A program made the translations under genes and the position numbers. From Methylophilaceae bacterium (lineage in GTDB: Bacteria; Pseudomonadota; Gammaproteobacteria; Burkholderiales; Methylophilaceae): 64,000 nucleotides of DNA. A model generated the notes under the pieces. The model was not told the origin of the DNA and did not search any database. It saw only the letters and a list, made by a program, of their open reading frames with translations. Of this stretch, positions 1 to 9,290 are shown one piece after another (the first letter of the stretch is position 1; every line of letters begins with the position of its first letter). The DNA is taken from assembly GCA_016778465.1 (NCBI GenBank), contig JADHPM010000001.1:62001-126000 (forward strand), written 5' to 3'.

Positions 1-723
1 GCAAAAAAAGAATTATTGATAAATACCAAGCCCACTGGGACCTTAATATTGCCATTTGATGATGATTATTATGAATTATTAGTGAATGATTTAGGCCACA
101 AGAAAATCACTTTTGGCTCCTCAAATCAAGCAGATATTTATTATGAAAGAGAAAACGATCTATACAGTTTTTATTTTCAAAATAAAAAAATTATTGAGAA
201 AATTAAGTTCTGTGTGGAACACAATGCTACTAATTTTATGGCTGCTATTGGTGCTGCTATTGCATTAGATTTTTCACAGGAGGAATTTAAATTAATTAAA
301 AATTTTGATTTGAAAATACCTCATCGATTGGAATTCATCAATACAAATAGTGATGTGTTAGTTATTGATGATTGTTACAATGCAAACCCAAGCTCTATGA
401 AAAAAGCTATAGATGTTTTGAGTAAAATGGGAGGCCATAAAATTGCATTAATTGGGGATATGGCTGAACTTGGAGAAAGAACTGAAAAATATCATCAGGA
501 CATAATAAATTATTTAGAGGAAAAAAAAATTGATTTAATTTTCAGAATTGGGGGTCGTTTTAAAAATATTAAAACTAATCATGAAAATAATTTTTGGTTC
601 CCATCTAAAGAATCACTCATTGAGTCTTTGAAAAAGCAGCTTAAATCAAATAGTATTATCTTGATAAAAGGTTCGCGCTCCATGAAAATGGAAGATATGA
701 TTGAAGACATACAAAATTATTAA
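1..723 (+). CDS. murF: UDP-N-acetylmuramoyl-tripeptide--D-alanyl-D-alanine ligase, C-terminal part
   Basis: MurF adds D-Ala-D-Ala to the UDP-MurNAc tripeptide, the last cytoplasmic step in making the pentapeptide precursor. The reading frame is open from the first base, so the gene runs off the left edge; about 240 of some 450 expected residues are present. A TTG at 16 is not the true start. Visible Mur-ligase marks are HNATNFMAA, the IPHRLE motif that opens the C-terminal domain, the DDCYNANPSSM motif and the GDMAELGE motif. The ATP-binding P-loop lies outside the window. It is followed 21 bases later by mraY, the normal order in the division/cell-wall cluster. Confidence 0.95.
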   Translation, partial: AKKELLINTKPTGTLILPFDDDYYELLVNDLGHKKITFGSSNQADIYYERENDLYSFYFQNKKIIEKIKFCVEHNATNFMAAIGAAIALDFSQEEFKLIKNFDLKIPHRLEFINTNSDVLVIDDCYNANPSSMKKAIDVLSKMGGHKIALIGDMAELGERTEKYHQDIINYLEEKKIDLIFRIGGRFKNIKTNHENNFWFPSKESLIESLKKQLKSNSIILIKGSRSMKMEDMIEDIQNY

Positions 724-744
724 TCTTAAAATGGATCAAAGCTC

Positions 745-1848
745 ATGCTACTAGAATTTTTTCGTTGGTTGTCTGATAGCTTTAGTAGCTTTAGTGTTTT
801 TAACTATATTTCTCTAAGAGCCGTGCTTGCAGTTATTACCTCTTTATTTGTCTCTTTTTCTTTTGGCCCTTGGTTTATTAGAAAGTTAGGCGATTACAGT
901 TTTGGGGAATACATAAGATCTGATGGCCCCGAGGACCACCTTAAAAAATCTGGGACTCCAACAATGGGTGGCGGGCTAATTCTTATATCCATTTTAATTT
1001 CAACACTACTTTGGGCAGATTTGTCGAACCGTTATATTTGGCTACTAATTTTGGTTACAGGGGGGTTTGGTATAATTGGCCTTGTAGACGATTACAGTAA
1101 AATTAAGAAAAAAAATTCGGATGGCCTGCGTGCTATCCATAAATATTTATTACAGTCTATTATTGGTCTTGGGGTAGCAACTTACTTATTAATGACTGCG
1201 ACATCGCCACTTCAAACAGAATTACTTATTCCTTTCTTTAAGGACCTTAGCTTGCCCTTAGGAACATTTGGTTTTTTAATTTTGTCTTATTTAGTTATTG
1301 TGGGTAGCAGTAATGCTGTCAATTTAACAGATGGTCTTGATGGTTTGGCAATCATGCCAATTGTTATGGTTATAAGTGCATTAGGCGTATTTGCTTATTT
1401 GAGTGGCAATACTATATTTGCATCCTACCTGGGTATTCCCTACATATCAGGAACTGGTGAACTTACAATTTTTTGTGCTGCGATCGTGGGTGCGGGCTTG
1501 GGTTTCTTATGGTTTAACGCATATCCTGCTGAGGTATTTATGGGTGACTTGGGGTCGTTATCATTGGGAGCTGCAATGGGAACTCTGGCAGTAATTGTTC
1601 GCCAAGAGATAGTTTTATTGATAATGGCTGGTGTTTTTGTGGTGGAAACAATCTCAGTGGCGCTGCAAGTAAGCTATTTTCGCTATACTAAATTTAAATA
1701 CGGACATGGTAGAAGAATATTTTTAATGGCTCCTCTTCATCACCATTATGAAAAAAAGGGATGGAAAGAGACTCAAGTGGTGGTTAGATTTTGGATTATA
1801 TCTATGATATTGGTCCTTATCGGATTGGCGAGCCTTAAAATTAGGTGA
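745..1848 (+). CDS. mraY: phospho-N-acetylmuramoyl-pentapeptide transferase
   Basis: MraY is the integral membrane enzyme that moves phospho-MurNAc-pentapeptide onto undecaprenyl phosphate to make lipid I. The 367-residue length matches the family, with about ten hydrophobic segments. The catalytic signatures are present: DDYSK near residues 115-119, NLTDGLDG near 193-200, FMGDLGSL near 265, and the HHHYEKKGW loop near the C terminus. It sits between murF and murD and its TGA stop overlaps the murD start (TGATG), so translational coupling is likely. No separate promoter is visible. Confidence 0.97.
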   Translation: MLLEFFRWLSDSFSSFSVFNYISLRAVLAVITSLFVSFSFGPWFIRKLGDYSFGEYIRSDGPEDHLKKSGTPTMGGGLILISILISTLLWADLSNRYIWLLILVTGGFGIIGLVDDYSKIKKKNSDGLRAIHKYLLQSIIGLGVATYLLMTATSPLQTELLIPFFKDLSLPLGTFGFLILSYLVIVGSSNAVNLTDGLDGLAIMPIVMVISALGVFAYLSGNTIFASYLGIPYISGTGELTIFCAAIVGAGLGFLWFNAYPAEVFMGDLGSLSLGAAMGTLAVIVRQEIVLLIMAGVFVVETISVALQVSYFRYTKFKYGHGRRIFLMAPLHHHYEKKGWKETQVVVRFWIISMILVLIGLASLKIR

Positions 1849-3197
1849 TGCACAAGACAAATACTGATCACATTCTTATTCTGGGTATGGGGATAACCGG
1901 GCTATCCTTGTTGAATTATTTATCAAAAAAAAATAAAACAATTTCTGTCTATGATCAAAATAAATCTTTAGATAAGCTAAAAGAAATTACAAAGAATTAC
2001 GAAGTTCAAAATTTGTACATTGGCGATGTAAATAAACTAATATTTAATAACATTTCTTCTGTAGCCGTTAGCCCAGGGGTTAAGCTTGAGAGTGAAGTTA
2101 AAGAAAAGTTAAAGAAAAATCATGTTGAAATTATTAACGATCTGTATTTGTTAGCCCAGGAAATTGAAGGTAGCAATATAAAATTAATAGGAGTTACAGG
2201 AACAAATGGAAAAACAACAACGTGTTCTATTATTAAATTTCTCCTTCTTCAACAAGGCATAAAAGCAGAAGTCGTTGGAAATATTGGCAAACCAGTACTA
2301 GATATTTTACCTATTGAAAATCTAGATGTTTTGATTATTGAGCTCTCTAGCTTTCAATTGGAAATTGAAAGTTTTTTGAAGTTCGATGTTGGGATCACTT
2401 TAAATATATCTGAGGATCATCTAGATAGACACAATTCATTTGTCGACTACATACAAGCAAAAAAAAATCTTCATAAGAATTCATATAAAAAAATCATCAA
2501 TTATGATGACCCAAACCTTCATGACTGGTATGACGAACATACAGCGTCGGTAAGCTTATCTTCAAACAAGAAGTGCCCAGATTATTATTTAACTTATTCT
2601 TCTTCAAAACCCTTTTTAAAAGATAAAAAGGGTTTTGAATTAGACCTTTCTGAGTCTAGGCTGCAAGGCGAGCATAATCTCTTTAATGTTATGGCATCAA
2701 TTGCGGCGATAAGAGCTATTTTTTTGAATTTTGAGTGTAAAAAAATCCAATTAAAAAACTTTTGTGGGATACCGCATCGTTTGGAATGGGTAAGGAGTTT
2801 GAGAGGCATTGATTTTTATAACGATTCAAAAGCAACAAATATTGCATCAACTATTGCAGCGGTGAATAGCTTTTCTAATAAAAATATTCATCTGATTATG
2901 GGTGGTGATAGCAAAAAACAATCCTTAGCCCCATTAAAAAAAATATTACGTCAAAATATTCAATCAATTGCCCTAATTGGAAAAGATGCGAAAATATTTC
3001 AAGCTGAATTTTCTAGCAATGAGAGCTTGAGTATAAAAAATTGTAAAGTGATGGATGAGGCTGTAAAGTTTTTGTTTTCGTTAGCAAAAGAAAACGACAT
3101 TGTTCTTCTATCACCAGCATGTTCAAGTTTAGATAGCTATACCGATTATAAGGCACGAGGTGACGATTTTAAGAAAAACGTCAATTTACTTGAATGA
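1848..3197 (+). CDS. murD: UDP-N-acetylmuramoyl-L-alanine--D-glutamate ligase
   Basis: MurD is a cytoplasmic Mur ligase that adds D-glutamate to UDP-MurNAc-L-Ala using ATP. The protein (449 residues from ATG 1848; an in-frame GTG at 1845 is the alternative) starts with a nucleotide-binding GMGITG motif. It carries the ATP P-loop GVTGTNGKTTT near residue 116, the ELSSFQLE segment typical of MurD, the IPHRLEW motif and a DSKATN motif. The ATG overlaps the mraY stop by one base, and the 3' end overlaps ftsW by four bases (ATGA). Function is confident from motifs and context. Confidence 0.96.
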   Translation: MHKTNTDHILILGMGITGLSLLNYLSKKNKTISVYDQNKSLDKLKEITKNYEVQNLYIGDVNKLIFNNISSVAVSPGVKLESEVKEKLKKNHVEIINDLYLLAQEIEGSNIKLIGVTGTNGKTTTCSIIKFLLLQQGIKAEVVGNIGKPVLDILPIENLDVLIIELSSFQLEIESFLKFDVGITLNISEDHLDRHNSFVDYIQAKKNLHKNSYKKIINYDDPNLHDWYDEHTASVSLSSNKKCPDYYLTYSSSKPFLKDKKGFELDLSESRLQGEHNLFNVMASIAAIRAIFLNFECKKIQLKNFCGIPHRLEWVRSLRGIDFYNDSKATNIASTIAAVNSFSNKNIHLIMGGDSKKQSLAPLKKILRQNIQSIALIGKDAKIFQAEFSSNESLSIKNCKVMDEAVKFLFSLAKENDIVLLSPACSSLDSYTDYKARGDDFKKNVNLLE

Positions 3198-4354
3198 AAA
3201 TATTTTCTTCTCAAAAAAATTATAATTTACCGATCTATGATTACAATTTGATTTGGGTCAGCTTAATCTTATTAGGCATTGGTTTGGTCATGGTTTACTC
3301 CTCATCTGTAGATATTGCAGCGGCAAGTAAACTTTCAAATTATCAAAGCTACTATTATCTTTTAAGGCAATCTATTTTTATCTTTTTAGGTTTTTCTGTT
3401 GGATATATTTGTTTCTTGATACCAATTTATTTTTGGCAAAGAATGGCGCCATTTTTTTTCGTAATTGGTTTGATTTTACTTGTATTAGTTTTAATACCGG
3501 GAATCGGGCGTGAAGTTAATGGCAGTCAACGATGGATTTCTCTTGGTTTTACTAACTTTCAACCATCGGAAGCAGTTAAATTATTTACTATAATGTATGC
3601 ATCTGATTATGTTTTAAGAAAATCAAAGCAGATGCGAACTATTATGAAGGGGTTTTTACCAATGCTTGCAGTGATTGTATTAACAGGATTTCTGTTACTA
3701 CTTGAACCTGATTTTGGAGCATTAGCAGTAATTACTTTAATTGCTATGGGTATATTATTTTTAGGTGGTCTCACCTATAAAATATTTTTTAGTCTGATTA
3801 TTTTTGCACCAGTAAGTATTTATTTTTTAATTACAAGTTCACCCTACAGAATGGAGCGCATTGTAGGTTTTTTAGATCCTTGGTCCGATCCCTTTGGGAA
3901 AGGCTATCAATTAACACACTCTTTAATTGCATTTGGTAGGGGTGAGTTTTTTGGTGTTGGTCTTGGTGGAAGCGTTGAAAAATTACAATATTTACCGGAA
4001 GCACATACAGACTTTATATTGGCAGTTCTTGGGGAAGAGTTTGGCTTTTTAGGGGTAACAATTGTGATTTGTTTATTTGCATATCTAGTCCTTCGCATGT
4101 TTGGTATCGCTAAAGAATCCATACAAAATAAAAAACATTTTTCGGCTTTGATGGCTCAAGGGGTTGGTTTGTGGTTTGCCTTACAAGGTATTATTAACAT
4201 GGGCGTCAATGTTGGCTTATTTCCTACCAAAGGTCTAACTTTACCGCTTCTTTCTTATGGTGGTAGTGGTATTTTAATGAATATGATTGCCATTGCGATC
4301 GTGTTAAAAATTGACTATGAAAATAGAAAAAATATACGAGGACAATTTTATTAA
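3194..4354 (+). CDS. ftsW: SEDS-family cell-division glycan polymerase FtsW
   Basis: FtsW is the polytopic septal peptidoglycan polymerase that works with the transpeptidase FtsI. The 386-residue product has about ten membrane spans and SEDS signatures: GSQRWISLGFTNFQPSE, PEAHTDFILAVLGEEFGFLG and a C-terminal GLTLPLLSYGGSG. A soluble tail of about 15 residues follows the last span. The gene starts in an ATGA overlap with murD. Its last 38 bases overlap murG if murG begins at the ATG at 4317; the overlap shrinks to five bases if murG begins at ATT 4350. FtsW rather than RodA is inferred from its place in the murD-murG interval. Confidence 0.95.
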   Translation: MKIFSSQKNYNLPIYDYNLIWVSLILLGIGLVMVYSSSVDIAAASKLSNYQSYYYLLRQSIFIFLGFSVGYICFLIPIYFWQRMAPFFFVIGLILLVLVLIPGIGREVNGSQRWISLGFTNFQPSEAVKLFTIMYASDYVLRKSKQMRTIMKGFLPMLAVIVLTGFLLLLEPDFGALAVITLIAMGILFLGGLTYKIFFSLIIFAPVSIYFLITSSPYRMERIVGFLDPWSDPFGKGYQLTHSLIAFGRGEFFGVGLGGSVEKLQYLPEAHTDFILAVLGEEFGFLGVTIVICLFAYLVLRMFGIAKESIQNKKHFSALMAQGVGLWFALQGIINMGVNVGLFPTKGLTLPLLSYGGSGILMNMIAIAIVLKIDYENRKNIRGQFY

Positions 4355-5414
4355 AAAATTCCATATAGTTATTGCTGCAGCAGGAACCGGAGGGCATATT
4401 TATCCTGGACTTTCGATAGCAAATTTTTTTTCTATGCGAGGAGCAAACGTCTCTTGGATGGGTACATTGGATGGCATGGAAAATGATTTGGTGGATAAAA
4501 AAAAATACCATTTTTTAAGTATTCCAATGATGGGCGCAAGAGGAAAAGGAATTATGCATTGGTTTAAAGTACCTTTTTTCTTGACTAAAGCAATTTTGAA
4601 GGCCATTTATGAGCTAAAAAAAATTAAGCCAGATTTTATAATTCTTATGGGCGGATATATATGTTTTCCAGTTGCAATAGCAGCAAAACTTCTCAGAATT
4701 CATATTATCATTCATGAGCAAAATTCAGTGCCAGGCATGAGTAATAAAATTCTTTCATATATAAGTAATAAAATTTTTTTAGGGTTTGAATCAAATAAGC
4801 TTAAAGGTGAGCTCATAGGAAACCCAATTCGTGATGACTTGATGCGCATAAATAATCCACACGAAAGGTTTGAAGATAGAATGGGGCCATTAAGGATTCT
4901 TATTATTGGAGGAAGTTTAGGTGCAGTCCAATTTAATCGAATTATTCCCAAAATTCTTAATGAAATTGTAAAAAATAAAGAGATAAAGGTGGTGCACCAG
5001 TCTGGGAAAAAACATTTTAAAGATTTAGGAATTTTTTATGAGTCTTTAAATATAGATGTGGAAGTTGAGGATTACTTACATGATATGAACTATTATTATT
5101 CATGGGCAGACCTTGTTATAGCTCGTTCTGGAGCTATTACTGTTTCAGAACTCAGTCAGGTCGGCATTGCGAGTATCCTTATTCCCTATCCATATGCTGT
5201 CGATAATCACCAATACTTTAACGCAAAGATTTTGGAACAAAAAAAAGGAGCAGTGATCATCTCTCAAGAAAATCTTGAAGCTAATCTCCCAGAAGTAATT
5301 ATGAAATTAACAAGAAAAACCTGCGAGCAAATGGCAATAAATGCAAAACTTAGCATTCAAAACTCCCCATGTGAGATTATTTACAAATATTGTTTGGCGG
5401 TACATGAGGGATAA
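4317..5414 (+). CDS. murG: undecaprenyldiphospho-muramoylpentapeptide beta-N-acetylglucosaminyltransferase
   Basis: MurG is the peripheral inner-membrane glycosyltransferase that converts lipid I to lipid II. Family marks are the N-terminal GTGGHIYPG loop, HEQNSVPGMSNK, GGSLGA in the UDP-GlcNAc-binding half, and ARSGAITVSEL. The start is ambiguous. ATG 4317 lies deep inside ftsW, has no evident Shine-Dalgarno sequence and adds 11 non-family residues. ATT 4350 is in frame, sits seven bases after a GAGGA at 4338-4342, nearly abuts the ftsW stop, and gives an N terminus of normal length (KKFHIVIAAAGTGGH). I keep ATG in the coordinates as the conservative choice. The 3' end overlaps murC. Confidence 0.95.
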   Translation: MKIEKIYEDNFIKKFHIVIAAAGTGGHIYPGLSIANFFSMRGANVSWMGTLDGMENDLVDKKKYHFLSIPMMGARGKGIMHWFKVPFFLTKAILKAIYELKKIKPDFIILMGGYICFPVAIAAKLLRIHIIIHEQNSVPGMSNKILSYISNKIFLGFESNKLKGELIGNPIRDDLMRINNPHERFEDRMGPLRILIIGGSLGAVQFNRIIPKILNEIVKNKEIKVVHQSGKKHFKDLGIFYESLNIDVEVEDYLHDMNYYYSWADLVIARSGAITVSELSQVGIASILIPYPYAVDNHQYFNAKILEQKKGAVIISQENLEANLPEVIMKLTRKTCEQMAINAKLSIQNSPCEIIYKYCLAVHEG

Positions 5415-6783
5415 GATAAAAAAAATACATTTTATTGGCATAGGTGGCTCCGGAATGAGTGGCATCGCCGAGGTTATGCATAATCTAGGATTCATCGTTT
5501 CTGGTTCAGATTTACAATTATCATCAGCGGTAAAATCTTTAAAAAAAATGGGGATAAAAGTTTTCTCAAAACATTCATCTTCAAACATTAAAGGAAAAGA
5601 GGTAATTGTAGTCTCCGGAGCTGTTCCAAAAAATAATATTGAAATAAAAGAGGCGCAAAAAAGTAATATTCCTATTATTCCCAGAGCTGAAATGCTTTCT
5701 GAGTTGATGCGATTCAAAAAGGGGATAGCGATTGCAGGAACACATGGTAAAACCTCAACTACAAGTTTAGTTTCGAGTGTTTTATCTGCGGGAAATTTAG
5801 ATCCTACCTATGTTATTGGTGGCCGATTAAATGCAATGAAAGCAAATGCAAAATTAGGTATGGGAGATTTGTTTATTGTGGAGGCAGATGAGTCAGATGC
5901 TTCTTTTTTGCACTTAAACCCCATTAATACAGTTGTCACAAACATTGACTACGATCATTTAGAAACGTATGAGGGGGATTTCGAAAGACTAAAAAATACA
6001 TTTATAGATTTTATTCATCAAACACCTTTTTATGGAACAGTTTTTATGTGTATAGATGACGAACATGTGAAATCAATAATTCCAAGGATTTCAAGGCAAA
6101 TTATTACCTATGGTTTAAGTAAAAATGCATTAATACAAGCTAAAAAACTAAAGCATCAAGAAAATAAAATGTCATTTTGGGTTGAGGATAAATTTTTTAA
6201 AATGAAATCGTTTGAAGTAGAAATAAATCTTCCTGGTGAGCATTATGTTCGAAATGCTCTTGCAGCTATTGCCATTGGTTTGGAATATGGTTTATCAATA
6301 CCTGATATTAAAAGAGGTCTAAAAGATTTCTCAGGTGTGGGAAGAAGGTATGAAATTTTTACTAATTGTTATCACCACAAAAAAAACTTTGTACTAGTTG
6401 ATGACTACGGACATCACCCAACAGAAATAAAAGCAGTTATTGATGCAACGAGAAAGGGATATCCAAATAAATCAATTAATCTCGTATTTCAACCCCACAG
6501 ATTTTCAAGAACTCGAGATTGTTTTGAAGATTTTGTACTAGCTTTAAAATTACCAGATAAAGTTTTCATAATGGATATATATCCGGCTGGGGAAAAGCCA
6601 ATTCAAGATATTTCTTCAAAGGCTATGATCGAAAAAATTGCCAACAAAAAAACTTTTTATTTACCAGATTTAAAAAATACAAAAAAATTTATATTAAGTG
6701 AAATAGAGGATAATTCTATTTTAATACTTATGGGCGCGGGTTCAATTTCAAGTTTTGCAAAACAGTTTATTGGAAAAAAATAG
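5404..6783 (+). CDS. murC: UDP-N-acetylmuramate--L-alanine ligase
   Basis: MurC adds L-alanine to UDP-MurNAc, the first peptide step. From ATG 5404 it encodes 459 residues, the usual MurC length. An ATG at 5341 in the same frame would extend it 21 residues into murG with no family homology. Motifs: GIGGSGMSGIAEV at the N terminus, the ATP-binding GTHGKTSTTS near residue 113, EADESDASF, and the GVGRRYE and DDYGHHPTEI segments of the C-terminal domains. The gene overlaps murG by 11 bases and its TAG stop shares a base with the murB GTG start. Confidence 0.96.
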   Translation: MRDKIKKIHFIGIGGSGMSGIAEVMHNLGFIVSGSDLQLSSAVKSLKKMGIKVFSKHSSSNIKGKEVIVVSGAVPKNNIEIKEAQKSNIPIIPRAEMLSELMRFKKGIAIAGTHGKTSTTSLVSSVLSAGNLDPTYVIGGRLNAMKANAKLGMGDLFIVEADESDASFLHLNPINTVVTNIDYDHLETYEGDFERLKNTFIDFIHQTPFYGTVFMCIDDEHVKSIIPRISRQIITYGLSKNALIQAKKLKHQENKMSFWVEDKFFKMKSFEVEINLPGEHYVRNALAAIAIGLEYGLSIPDIKRGLKDFSGVGRRYEIFTNCYHHKKNFVLVDDYGHHPTEIKAVIDATRKGYPNKSINLVFQPHRFSRTRDCFEDFVLALKLPDKVFIMDIYPAGEKPIQDISSKAMIEKIANKKTFYLPDLKNTKKFILSEIEDNSILILMGAGSISSFAKQFIGKK

Positions 6784-7661
6784 TGCAAAACGATGAAATT
6801 CTTTTCGATATTCCATTACGAGATCTCAACAGTTGGCGTGTTGGAGGGGTTGTAGATCAATTTTATTTTTGTACGGATAAAGAAAAACTCTCCTATAATT
6901 TACAAAAAAGAAATTTTAAACTTCCCATTATGTTTATTGGTTTAGGTTCTAATACCCTCTTTAGAGATGGTGGGTTTAGAGGCACTATCATTGCAATGCA
7001 TAAAGGTTTAAATCATATTAAGCTGGAAGATCAATTATTTTATGCTGAGTCTGGTGTCAGTTGTAGCAAACTTGCAAAATATATTGCAAGGTTAGGGTAT
7101 GCAAATTCTGCATTTTTGGCAGGGATTCCTGGCACCCTCGGTGGTGCTCTTGCAATGAATGCAGGTTGTTATGGTTCTGAAACATGGGACTTTGTGGATA
7201 AGGTTTTAACCATTGATCAAAATGGAATTGAGCATTTAAGAAAAAAAGAGGAATTTGATATTGCTTACAGACATGTTGAAAACAAAAAAAATCCACAAGA
7301 ATTTTTTATTGCAGCATGGCTTGAATTTCAAGAAGGTAATAAAGAAAAAGCTGAGTTAGATATTAAAAAATTACTTGAGAAGCGAAAATCTACACAACCT
7401 TTGAACTGGCCAACAGCTGGATCGACCTTTAGAAATCCTGATGGGCATTTCGCAGCAAAGTTAATAGAGGAGAGTGGATTAAAAGGTTATCAAATCGGAG
7501 GTGCTCAGGTATCAGAAAAACACGCTAATTTTATTATTAATAGGGGTAACGCAAGCGCATCTGATATTGAAAATTTGATTACTTACATCAAAGCGGAAGT
7601 TTTTAAACAGACAAAAATTATATTAGAAACTGAGATTCGAATTATCGGAGAGAAAAATTGA
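6783..7661 (+). CDS. murB: UDP-N-acetylenolpyruvoylglucosamine reductase
   Basis: MurB is the FAD-dependent, NADPH-using reductase that makes UDP-MurNAc. At 292 residues it is shorter than E. coli MurB (about 340) and resembles the shorter type II class. FAD and catalytic segments are present: GLGSNTLFRDGGFRG, GIPGTLGGALAMNAGCYG, WPTAGSTFRNP with the proton-donor Ser, and GGAQVSEKHANFI. The start is a GTG sharing its first base with the last base of the murC stop (TAGTG), and the 3' end overlaps ddl (TTGA). The serial start-stop overlaps suggest tight translational coupling. Confidence 0.95.
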   Translation: MQNDEILFDIPLRDLNSWRVGGVVDQFYFCTDKEKLSYNLQKRNFKLPIMFIGLGSNTLFRDGGFRGTIIAMHKGLNHIKLEDQLFYAESGVSCSKLAKYIARLGYANSAFLAGIPGTLGGALAMNAGCYGSETWDFVDKVLTIDQNGIEHLRKKEEFDIAYRHVENKKNPQEFFIAAWLEFQEGNKEKAELDIKKLLEKRKSTQPLNWPTAGSTFRNPDGHFAAKLIEESGLKGYQIGGAQVSEKHANFIINRGNASASDIENLITYIKAEVFKQTKIILETEIRIIGEKN

Positions 7662-8566
7662 CTCGTAGATCATATGGTCGAGTTGCAGTTCTGATGGGGG
7701 GGACCTCGAATGAAAGGGAAATATCTTTACAAAGCGGCCATGCTGTATTAAATGCACTTAAGGATTCCTCAGTTGACGCATATATTTTTGATACTAGCAA
7801 CCAAGATCTAGATAATCTCAAAAAATTTGATTGTGCTTTTATTTGCCTCCACGGAAAAGATGGGGAGGATGGTAAAATCCAAAAATATCTTGATCAAATA
7901 AATTTAAGGTATACAGGCAGTGATGCTAAAGCTTCAGCATATGGAATGGATAAATACAAGTCTAAAGAAATTTGGGTATCATTAAAAATTCCTACACCAC
8001 ATTTCTTAAAATTAAATGATCAGTCAGTATTTGAGGATGTAAATAAGAAATTAAACCATCCTTTTTTCATCAAAGCATCAAATTCAGGATCAAGTATTGG
8101 GGTGTATAAAATTACATCCAAAGAGCAATTTCACAAAGCTTACGAAGAAGCAAAAAAAATTGATGATATTGTCTTTGCTGAAAAAAAAATTTCTGGTCGA
8201 GAGTTAACTGTTCCAATTTTAAATAATTGCACATTACCAGTCATAGAAATTATTCCTAAAGGAGAGTTTTATAACTATGAAGCGAAATATCTCAGGGAGG
8301 ATACTAAGTTTATTTGTCCCGCCGAAATTCAAGATACTTTAAAAAAAGAGCTCAACAAAATTTCATTAGCTGCTTTTGAATCGATAGGATGTAAAGGATG
8401 GGGCAGGGTTGATTTTATCGTTGATTCTTTTTCTAAGATTTATGTTATAGAGATAAACACAATCCCAGGAATGACGAGTCATAGCTTAGTTCCTCTATCT
8501 GCAAGAATTAATGGAATTAGTTTTAATCAACTTGTAATTGAGATTTTAGAGAGCGCTTATGCTTAA
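7658..8566 (+). CDS. ddl: D-alanine--D-alanine ligase
   Basis: Ddl is a cytoplasmic ATP-grasp enzyme that joins two D-alanines for MurF. The 302-residue protein has the N-terminal VLMGGTSNEREISL motif, the ATP-grasp segment KASNSGSSIGVYK, the metal-binding GRVDFIVD and a C-terminal EINTIPGMTSHSLVP. The start codon is TTG at 7658, overlapping the murB TGA. No ATG gives a correct N terminus. The position between murB and ftsQ is the standard location of the ddlB form. The 3' end overlaps ftsQ by eight bases. Confidence 0.95.
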   Translation: MTRRSYGRVAVLMGGTSNEREISLQSGHAVLNALKDSSVDAYIFDTSNQDLDNLKKFDCAFICLHGKDGEDGKIQKYLDQINLRYTGSDAKASAYGMDKYKSKEIWVSLKIPTPHFLKLNDQSVFEDVNKKLNHPFFIKASNSGSSIGVYKITSKEQFHKAYEEAKKIDDIVFAEKKISGRELTVPILNNCTLPVIEIIPKGEFYNYEAKYLREDTKFICPAEIQDTLKKELNKISLAAFESIGCKGWGRVDFIVDSFSKIYVIEINTIPGMTSHSLVPLSARINGISFNQLVIEILESAYA

Positions 8567-9290
8567 TGATCTTCAAGCATTAAAAAGATTAACCTTATTG
8601 GTATACCTTTTAATTATCCCATTAGTTATTTTTTTGATACAGCAGTCTCTAATTCGTTCAAACTTCCCCATCAATGAAATCCAAATCAAGAATCAGTATG
8701 AAAAGGTAGATTCTCTTCAGGTCGATTTAATTATTCAACAATATTTGAGAGGAAACTTTTTTGGGTTGGATTTAAATTTAACCAGAAATGTTTTTAAAAA
8801 ATTACCATGGGTTCGTGAAGTTAGTGTAAGGAGGATATGGCCAGATAAAATTGAAATTTCAATTGAGGAACATCAGGTTATAGCAAGATGGGGTAATGTT
8901 GGATTAGTTAATGACAAAGGAGAATTTTTTAATGCAGCCTATCAAGATGACTTGCCATATTTTTGGGGACCTAAAAATTTTGTAAGTGAAATAACTCAAA
9001 AATATTTTGAAATAAACAAAATACTTTCGAAAGAGTTAATGCAAATTGGTACAATCTCAATGTCCGACAGATTATCATGGGAAATACAAACTGATAATAA
9101 TATTAAGATAGTTCTTGGTAGAAAAGATATTTTAAAAAAAATAACCAATTTTGTTGAGCATTACCAGACTGTTTTAACTGAAATAAATAACCGTATTGAA
9201 TACGTTGATATGAGATATAAAAATGGTTTTGCTATAAAAAAACTAGATGAAAAAATAATTCAACGAGATAAAGAAAAAGCCACATTATGA
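8559..9290 (+). CDS. ftsQ: cell division protein FtsQ
   Basis: FtsQ is a bitopic inner-membrane scaffold of the FtsQBL complex. The 243-residue product has a short cytoplasmic tail, one membrane span at about residues 12-33, then a POTRA domain. A LPWVREVSVRRIWPDKIEI segment, typical of FtsQ, is followed by the beta domain (EEHQVIARWG). It overlaps ddl by eight bases and ftsA by four. Identity rests on this segment, topology and its place between ddl and ftsA. Confidence 0.93.
   Translation: MLNDLQALKRLTLLVYLLIIPLVIFLIQQSLIRSNFPINEIQIKNQYEKVDSLQVDLIIQQYLRGNFFGLDLNLTRNVFKKLPWVREVSVRRIWPDKIEISIEEHQVIARWGNVGLVNDKGEFFNAAYQDDLPYFWGPKNFVSEITQKYFEINKILSKELMQIGTISMSDRLSWEIQTDNNIKIVLGRKDILKKITNFVEHYQTVLTEINNRIEYVDMRYKNGFAIKKLDEKIIQRDKEKATL

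Noticed and set aside
5307-5717. 136-codon minus-strand frame across murG and murC
   Set aside because: Antisense to conserved coding sequence of two Mur genes; composition is a mirror of those codons.
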